Translations under genes and position numbers: made by a program
Shown: positions 59,217-64,000 of the stretch, piece after piece
How the letters are laid out: each line of letters begins with the position of its first letter
Position numbering within the stretch: the stretch's first letter is position 1
The notes under the pieces: generated by a model
What the model was told of the DNA's origin: nothing
Database searches by the model: none
What the model saw: the letters and a program-made list of their open reading frames with translations, nothing else
NCBI GenBank assembly: GCA_038322575.1
Contig: JBBQGB010000007.1
Location: forward strand, 1-64,000
Direction: 5' to 3'
From: JACMOY01 sp038322575
GTDB taxonomy: Bacteria > Actinomycetota > Actinomycetes > Actinomycetales > Angustibacteraceae
DNA: 64,000 bases

Positions 59217-60569
59217 GTGAGCGGAGCCCCCCCGCGCGTCTACGTCGCCCGCATGTCCGGCCTCGCCGTCTTCGACCCCCTCGGTGACCAGGTCGGTCGC
59301 GCCCGCGACGTCGTCGTCGTGCTCCGGGCGGGGGCGCTGCCCCCCCTGGTCGTCGGCCTGGTGGTCGAGGTGCCGGGCCGCCGCCGCGTGTTCCTGCCGA
59401 TGCCCCGCGTCACGAGCATCGACGGCGGCCAGGTGATCACGACCGGGGTGGTGAACCTGCGCCGGTTCGAGCCGCGCCCCAGCGAGACCCTGGTGCTCGC
59501 CGAGCTGCTCGACCGCCCCGTCACGATGGTGGACGGCAGTGGCGACGTCATCGTCGAGGACGTCGCGATGACCCAGCAGCGCACCCGCGACTGGGTGATC
59601 AGCAAGCTGTTCGTGCGCCGCGGGACGCCGGCCCGCGGGCTGTCGAGCCGGTTGCGCAAGCGCGGCGAGACCCTGCTCGTCGAGGTCGACCAGGTCAGCG
59701 GGCTGTCCCTGGTCGCGACCGGGCAGGGCGTGTCGAACCTGCTGGCGACCTTCGCCTCGCTCAAGGCCGCCGACCTCGCCGACGTCATCCGCGACCTGTC
59801 CCCGCAGCGCCGCGCGGACGTCGCCGCCGGCCTGGACGACGAGAAGCTGGCCGACGTCCTCGAGGAGCTGCCCGAGGACGACCAGGTCGAGATCCTCACC
59901 CAGCTGAAGAACGAGCGCGCCGCCGACGTCCTCGAGGCCATGCAGCCCGACGACGCCGCCGACCTGCTGTCCGAGCTGCCGGCCGAGACCGCCGAGAACC
60001 TGCTGCGCCTGATGGAACCGGACGACGCCGCCCCGCTGCGCCGGCTGCTCACCTACGACGAGGACACCGCAGGCGGCCTGATGACCACCGAGCCGGTGAT
60101 CCTGGCCCCGGACGCGACGATCGCCGAGGCGCTGGCCGTCGTGCGCCGCGAGGAGCTCAGCCCCTCGCTGGCCTCCAACGTGTACGTCTGCCGCCCGCCG
60201 CTGGAGACCCCCACCGGCCGGTTCCTCGGGCTGGTGCACATCCAGCGGATGCTGCGCGAGCCGCCGAACGCGGCCATCGGCGGCATCGTCGACAAGGACA
60301 TCGAGGCGCTGCTGCCCAGCGCGACCCTCGGCCAGGTGACCCGGTTCCTCGCGACGTACAACCTGGTCGGGGTGCCGATCGCGGACGACGAGGGCCACCT
60401 GCTGGGCGCGGTGACGGTGGACGACGTCCTCGACCACATCCTGCCGCAGGACTGGCGCGAGACGCCCGAGCCGCTGCGCCACCCCCGGCCCGAGAGCTCG
60501 AAGGCGAGCAAGCCCCCGTCGACCAAGGTCAAGACGAAGAAGGCCAAGGCGGCCCGCCGTGGCGCGTGA
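59217..60569 (+). CDS. MgtE N-domain and CBS-pair protein without membrane domain
   Basis: A 450-residue cytosolic protein. PRC-barrel-like segments lie at about 10-160 (S-G-L-A-V-F-D-P-L-G-D-Q-V-G), an MgtE N-terminal superhelix at about 175-285 (repeated A-D-V-L-E-E-L-P and A-D-L-L-S-E-L-P units), and a CBS pair at about 290-415. The MgtE channel domain is absent, so it is not itself a magnesium transporter. The arrangement and the DUF1003 neighbour match M. tuberculosis Rv1232c-Rv1231c, with mrp nearby as in Rv1229c. A magnesium or nucleotide sensing role is inference. Its last 11 bp overlap the next gene. Confidence 0.87.
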   Translation: MSGAPPRVYVARMSGLAVFDPLGDQVGRARDVVVVLRAGALPPLVVGLVVEVPGRRRVFLPMPRVTSIDGGQVITTGVVNLRRFEPRPSETLVLAELLDRPVTMVDGSGDVIVEDVAMTQQRTRDWVISKLFVRRGTPARGLSSRLRKRGETLLVEVDQVSGLSLVATGQGVSNLLATFASLKAADLADVIRDLSPQRRADVAAGLDDEKLADVLEELPEDDQVEILTQLKNERAADVLEAMQPDDAADLLSELPAETAENLLRLMEPDDAAPLRRLLTYDEDTAGGLMTTEPVILAPDATIAEALAVVRREELSPSLASNVYVCRPPLETPTGRFLGLVHIQRMLREPPNAAIGGIVDKDIEALLPSATLGQVTRFLATYNLVGVPIADDEGHLLGAVTVDDVLDHILPQDWRETPEPLRHPRPESSKASKPPSTKVKTKKAKAARRGA

Positions 60570-61110
60570 GCCGCGCGGCCGCACCCCCCGGCTGGACCAG
60601 CCGCGCGAGGTGCGGCGCTCGCTGATCAGCCGGCCCAGCGTCGACCCCGAGGTGTTCGGCCGGGTGTCGGAGCGCTTCGCCCGGTTCCTCGGCACGGCGC
60701 GGTTCCTGGTCTACCTGACCGTGTTCGTGCTCGTCTGGCTGGCCTGGAACTCCTTCGCACCGGTCGAGCTGCAGTTCGACCCGAAGGCGCTGAACTACAC
60801 CCTGCTGACGCTGATCCTGTCGCTGCAGGCGTCCTACGCCGCCCCGCTGATCCTGCTCGCCCAGAACCGGCAGACCGACCGCGACCGCGTCGTCGGCGAG
60901 CAGGACCGGGCCCGGGACGAGCGGGGCCTGGCCGACACCGAGTACCTGACCCGCGAGGTCGCCTCGCTGCGGATCGCCATGCGCGAGGTGGCCACGCGCG
61001 ACTTCGTGCGGTCCGAGCTGCGGGCGCTGCTCGAGGAGCTCGACGAGCGGGCGGCTGCGCACGGCGAGGACGAGGCGGACGCCCCGGCGGGCGGGTCGAC
61101 GTCCGGCTGA
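60559..61110 (+). CDS. DUF1003 family membrane protein
   Basis: A 183-residue protein with two adjacent helices (about residues 48-66 and 80-102; the second contains L-I-L-S-L-Q-A-S-Y-A-A-P-L-I-L) and a charged C-terminal coiled region. The segment A-P-L-I-L-L-A-Q-N-R-Q is the DUF1003 hallmark. Function unknown; it regularly follows the MgtE-like gene, suggesting a shared role. GTG 60559 overlaps the previous stop by 11 bp, implying translational coupling. Confidence 0.88.
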   Translation: MAREPRGRTPRLDQPREVRRSLISRPSVDPEVFGRVSERFARFLGTARFLVYLTVFVLVWLAWNSFAPVELQFDPKALNYTLLTLILSLQASYAAPLILLAQNRQTDRDRVVGEQDRARDERGLADTEYLTREVASLRIAMREVATRDFVRSELRALLEELDERAAAHGEDEADAPAGGSTSG

Positions 61111-61149
61111 CCGCTTCACTCCGGCCGCACTCGTGCCGATGCCCCACCC

Positions 61150-63150
61150 ATGTCGTCCGCCACCCCCGAAACGGTCGCGCTCCCGCCGCAGTACAACCCC
61201 GGCGGAGAGCTGCGCTCGACCCTGGTGGCCGTGCCCCTGTCCCAGACAACCGAGCGCATCCCCGGCGCGCCGGTGCGACGCCGGCTCGGTGAGGTGCTCA
61301 CCGACCAGGGGCTGGTGACCCCCGAGCAGCTCGAGCAGGCCCTGCAGGTGCAGGTCGCCGACCCGCCGCCGCGGCGGCGGCTGGGTCAGGTCGTGGCCTC
61401 GCTCGGGTTCGCCACCGAGCGCGAGGTGGCCGAGGCGCTGGCGACCTCGCTCGGGCTCTCGGCCGCCGACCTGTCGCGGATCGTGCCGGCCCCGGACGTC
61501 GTGCGGCTGCTGCCGCGGGCGGTGGCCGAGCGCACCGGCGTCCTGGTGCTCGACCGCCACCCCAGCGGCGGGCTGGTCATCGCGACCTCCGACCCGACCA
61601 ACGTGCTGGCCCTGGACGACGTCCGGATGTACACGCAGGCGCCCGAGCTGTTCGTCGTCGTGGCGCCGGCCACCCAGATCAAGGACCACCTGACCCGCGC
61701 CTGGTCGCTGTCGGAGGACACCTCCGGCGTCAGCATGATCGCTGAGGAGCTCGAGGAGACCTCTGCGGAGGACTTCGGAGCCGGCGGGGTCGACGACGCC
61801 CCCATCGTCAAGCTGGTCAACCAGGTGCTCGCCGACGCCGCCCGGATGCGGGCGTCCGACATCCACATCGAGATGCAGCGCGACGGGCTGCGCATCCGCT
61901 ACCGCGTCGACGGGCTGCTGCGCGACGTGATGACCGCACCGCGACGGCTCGGCCCGGCGATCGTCAGCCGGGTCAAGATCATGTCCGGCCTCGACATCGC
62001 CGAGCGGCGCATCCCCCAGGACGGTCGCAGCCGCATCGTGGTGGACGGCTCGGCGATCGACACCCGGGTGAGCACCCTGCCATCGCTGCACGGCGAGAAG
62101 ATCGTCGTCCGGCTGCTGACCCGCGCCGACAGCGTGCCCTCGCTGGAGTCGCTGGGGTTCGAGGAGGACCAGCTCAAGGCGTTCCTCGCCTCGCTGGCCG
62201 TGCCGCAGGGGCTGGTGCTGATCACCGGCCCGACCGGCTCGGGCAAGACCAACACGCTGTACGCCGCGATCAACCAGACCATGACGCCGGACAAGAACAT
62301 CGTCACCCTGGAGGACCCGATCGAGGTGCAGCTGCCCGGCATCACGCAGGTGCAGGTGAACGAGAAGTCCGGCATGACCTTCGACCGCGGGCTGCGCTCG
62401 ATCCTGCGCCAGGACCCCGACATCATCCTGGTCGGTGAGGTGCGTGACGCGCTCACGGCCGAGCTGGCGCTGAAGGCCTCGATCACCGGCCACCTCGTGC
62501 TCACCACCCTGCACACCAACTCAGCGGTGGCGGCCCTGACCCGGCTGGTCGACATGGGGGTCGAGCCGTTCCTGGTGGCCTCGTCGCTCACCGCGGCGGT
62601 GGCCCAGCGGCTGGTGCGCAAGCCGTGCGACTCGTGCGCCGAGGGCTACATCCCGGACGAGTCCACCCTGACCCTGCTGGGCCTTCGGATCGACGACATC
62701 CTGGACGCGACCCCGCTGATGGGCACCGGCTGCCCGGACTGCGCCGGCACCGGGTACCGCGGCCGCACCGCCGTGTACGAGGTGCTCGTCGTCGACACCG
62801 CCATGCGGACCGTGCTGATGACCTCGGCCACCGAGTCCGCCGTCGGCGCCCAGGCCCGCGCCTCGGGCATGAAGACCCTGCGGGCCAGCGCGCTGGACAA
62901 GGCCAAGCGCGGGGAGACCACGTTCGAGGAGGCCGTGCGCGTCACCCACTCCGACCACTCGGGCGGCAAGTCGTGCCACTCGTGCGAGCGCGGCGTCGAC
63001 AACGGGATGGTGCTGTGCCCCTGGTGCACGGTCCCGCTGGACATCGGCAGCTGCCAGTCCTGCTCGCGGCAGCTGGACCCCGACTGGATGGTCTGCCCGT
63101 GGTGCCGCGAGCCCGCCGTCACCAAGGCCCCCGCCCCGCCCGCCGCCTAG
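61150..63150 (+). CDS. PilB/GspE-type secretion ATPase with C-terminal double zinc ribbon
   Basis: A 666-residue assembly ATPase. The N-terminal GspE_N/MshEN-like domain has paired R-L-G-x-V motifs at residues 45 and 77. The ATPase has Walker A G-P-T-G-S-G-K-T near 360, Walker B/His box I-I-L-V-G-E-V-R-D near 425, L-T-T-L-H-T-N-S and the tetracysteine C-x-x-C/C-x-x-C of GspE (near 495 and 530). Beyond the usual end, residues 610-655 add two C-x-x-C pairs per ribbon (C-H-S-C, C-P-W-C, C-Q-S-C, C-P-W-C), a double zinc ribbon. No PilC, PilT, prepilin peptidase or pilin gene is near. Its stop shares CTAG with the convergent marR stop. Confidence 0.88.
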   Translation: MSSATPETVALPPQYNPGGELRSTLVAVPLSQTTERIPGAPVRRRLGEVLTDQGLVTPEQLEQALQVQVADPPPRRRLGQVVASLGFATEREVAEALATSLGLSAADLSRIVPAPDVVRLLPRAVAERTGVLVLDRHPSGGLVIATSDPTNVLALDDVRMYTQAPELFVVVAPATQIKDHLTRAWSLSEDTSGVSMIAEELEETSAEDFGAGGVDDAPIVKLVNQVLADAARMRASDIHIEMQRDGLRIRYRVDGLLRDVMTAPRRLGPAIVSRVKIMSGLDIAERRIPQDGRSRIVVDGSAIDTRVSTLPSLHGEKIVVRLLTRADSVPSLESLGFEEDQLKAFLASLAVPQGLVLITGPTGSGKTNTLYAAINQTMTPDKNIVTLEDPIEVQLPGITQVQVNEKSGMTFDRGLRSILRQDPDIILVGEVRDALTAELALKASITGHLVLTTLHTNSAVAALTRLVDMGVEPFLVASSLTAAVAQRLVRKPCDSCAEGYIPDESTLTLLGLRIDDILDATPLMGTGCPDCAGTGYRGRTAVYEVLVVDTAMRTVLMTSATESAVGAQARASGMKTLRASALDKAKRGETTFEEAVRVTHSDHSGGKSCHSCERGVDNGMVLCPWCTVPLDIGSCQSCSRQLDPDWMVCPWCREPAVTKAPAPPAA

Positions 63151-63617
63151 TCCGGCCCGCGCTGCTGCGGCAGCAGCTTGGCGCACACCCGGCCGAGGGT
63201 GGCCAGCTCGGGCCCGGTCAGCTTGTCGACCACGTGCTCGCCGATCCCGCGCAGGTGGGTGCGCGCGGCCCGGCGCAGCGTCGACACGCCCTCCTCGGTG
63301 ACCACGGCGAGCACGCCGCGGGCGTCGCCCGGGCTGGGCTCGCGGCGCACGTAGCCCAGGGCCGCCATCCGGTCGACCAGGCGGGTCAGCCCGCTGCGCG
63401 AGAGCAGCACGGCCTGCGCCAGCTCGGTCATCCGCAGCCGGTGCTCGGGCGCCTCGACCAGCTGCACCAGGACGTCGTACATGGCCAGGCTCGGCTGCCG
63501 GTCGGCGGCCAGGTCGGCCTCGAGCCGGCTGATGACGTAGGCGTGGGCCCGCAGGAACAGCCGCCAGTCGTCGAGCTGGACCTGGTCCAGCCGACGCAGA
63601 CCCCGCAGCTCGTCCAC
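63147..63617 (-). CDS. MarR-family transcriptional regulator
   Basis: A 156-residue winged-helix regulator with M-T-E-L-A-Q-A-V-L-L-S-R-S-G-L-T-R-L-V-D-R as the recognition region (near residues 65-85) and the wing R-R-E-P-S-P-G-D-A-R-G-V near 93-104. GTG 63617 is chosen over ATG 63626, since TAGCAT ends 7 bp before it and includes that ATG. MarR proteins usually repress a neighbouring gene in response to a small aromatic ligand; mrp is divergent 69 bp away and could be a target. Confidence 0.87.
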   Translation of the reverse strand: MDELRGLRRLDQVQLDDWRLFLRAHAYVISRLEADLAADRQPSLAMYDVLVQLVEAPEHRLRMTELAQAVLLSRSGLTRLVDRMAALGYVRREPSPGDARGVLAVVTEEGVSTLRRAARTHLRGIGEHVVDKLTGPELATLGRVCAKLLPQQRGPD

Positions 63618-63624
63618 GCCGGTC

Positions 63625-63630
63625 ATGCTA
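63625..63630 (-). promoter_or_regulatory. Candidate -10 (TAGCAT) for leaderless marR
   Basis: Minus-strand TAGCAT, 7 bp, GTG 63617. Confidence 0.5.
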
Positions 63631-63674
63631 GGGCCAGCGCGCCGCCCGCCGCGGCAGCCGCGCGCCCGGCCACC

Positions 63675-63680
63675 TAGCAT
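63675..63680 (+). promoter_or_regulatory. Candidate -10 (TAGCAT) for leaderless mrp
   Basis: TAGCAT, 6 bp, ATG 63687. Confidence 0.5.
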
Positions 63681-63686
63681 CGAGGG

Positions 63687-64000
63687 ATGGCCCTTCCCTC
63701 GAACGAGCAGGTCCTCGAGGTGCTCGCGCGCGTCGACGACCCCGAGATCAAGAAGCCGATCACCGAGCTCGGCATGGTCAAGGAGGTCGTGGTCGGCGCG
63801 GACGGCGTGGTGGTCGTCGGCATCTTCCTCACCGTCTCTGGCTGCCCGCTGAAGGACACCATCACCCGCGAGGTCACCGCCGCGGTGAGCGCGCTGCCCG
63901 GCGTCACCGGCGTCCGCGTCGACCTGGACGTCATGAGCGACGAGCAGCGCAAGGGCCTGCGCGAGCAGCTGCGCGGGGGGCAGGCCGAGCGCGAGGTGCC
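63687..64000 (+). CDS. mrp: Mrp/NBP35-family Fe-S carrier ATPase (N-terminal part, cut by the window end)
   Basis: The visible 104 residues are the MIP18/DUF59 domain that precedes the P-loop ATPase in Mrp (ApbC) proteins. They read V-D-D-P-E-I-K-K-P-I-T-E-L-G-M-V near residues 17-32, then L-T-V-S-G-C-P-L-K-D-T-I near 49-60. Mrp proteins carry iron-sulfur clusters to target enzymes. The ATPase domain lies beyond base 64000. The MgtE-like and DUF1003 genes nearby match the Rv1229c-Rv1232c neighbourhood. It appears leaderless. Confidence 0.88.
   Translation, partial: MALPSNEQVLEVLARVDDPEIKKPITELGMVKEVVVGADGVVVVGIFLTVSGCPLKDTITREVTAAVSALPGVTGVRVDLDVMSDEQRKGLREQLRGGQAEREV

Overview
The window is 64 kb of very GC-rich DNA with dense, short-spaced genes, many GTG starts and strong third-position G/C. 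The gene set is that of an Actinomycetes (Actinobacteria) chromosome: a WhiB1-type WhiB regulator beside a PdtaS-type histidine kinase, a UsfX/SigF-like pair, an F420/PPOX-class enzyme, a large NAD-glutamate dehydrogenase, and an actinobacterial prfB-ftsE-ftsX-M23-smpB block. I see no rRNA, tRNA, CRISPR array or insertion sequence. The genus cannot be fixed from the sequence alone; something near Kineosporiales or Cellulomonadaceae would fit.

Layout. 0-8.5 kb: an ABC exporter, a four-gene OpuC/ProU-like osmoprotectant importer, a stand-alone zwf, a quinone-oxidoreductase-like enzyme and a PPOX-class flavoprotein. 8.7-12 kb: pyruvate carboxylase. 12-19 kb (minus strand): prfB, ftsE, ftsX, an M23 peptidase, smpB and a DUF2207 membrane protein. 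19-23.7 kb (minus): a Tad pilus operon (tadA, tadB, tadC, a small pilin-like gene and three TadE/TadG-like genes, mostly with 4-bp overlaps). 23.8-27 kb: a frameshifted 3' remnant of a lactate permease gene lies against a D-lactate dehydrogenase. 27-34 kb: an orphan FHA-FtsK (EccC/EssC-like) ATPase, two GNAT genes and a metacaspase-like lipoprotein with an EF-hand-like loop. 34-38.6 kb: anti-sigma/sigma pair, lipid kinase, whiB1, pdtaS. 38.6-47 kb: NAD-glutamate dehydrogenase, tryptophan 2,3-dioxygenase, DUF2505, Xaa-Pro aminopeptidase, a stress protein. 47-53.6 kb: a glycerol regulon (glpF-glpK-glpD, then convergent glpK2 and an IclR/GylR-type regulator) with a perfect 19-bp palindrome next to the glpF promoter. 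53.6-64 kb: acyl-CoA dehydrogenase, Dps, a CitE-like lyase, an EamA transporter, PhzF, a membrane-less MgtE/CBS protein, DUF1003, an orphan PilB-like ATPase with a zinc-ribbon tail, MarR, and the start of mrp.

Regulation visible in the sequence: at least 14 genes carry a TANNNT hexamer ending 6-8 bp before an ATG/GTG, the layout expected for leaderless mRNAs. This moves the likely starts of phzF, marR and a small membrane-protein gene. Several convergent gene pairs are separated by long perfect inverted repeats without T-tracts. The most useful leads are the decayed lactate permease, the leaderless-promoter set, the glp palindrome, the EF-hand metacaspase-like lipoprotein, and the two orphan secretion-type ATPases. 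No complete system that is clearly new was found.
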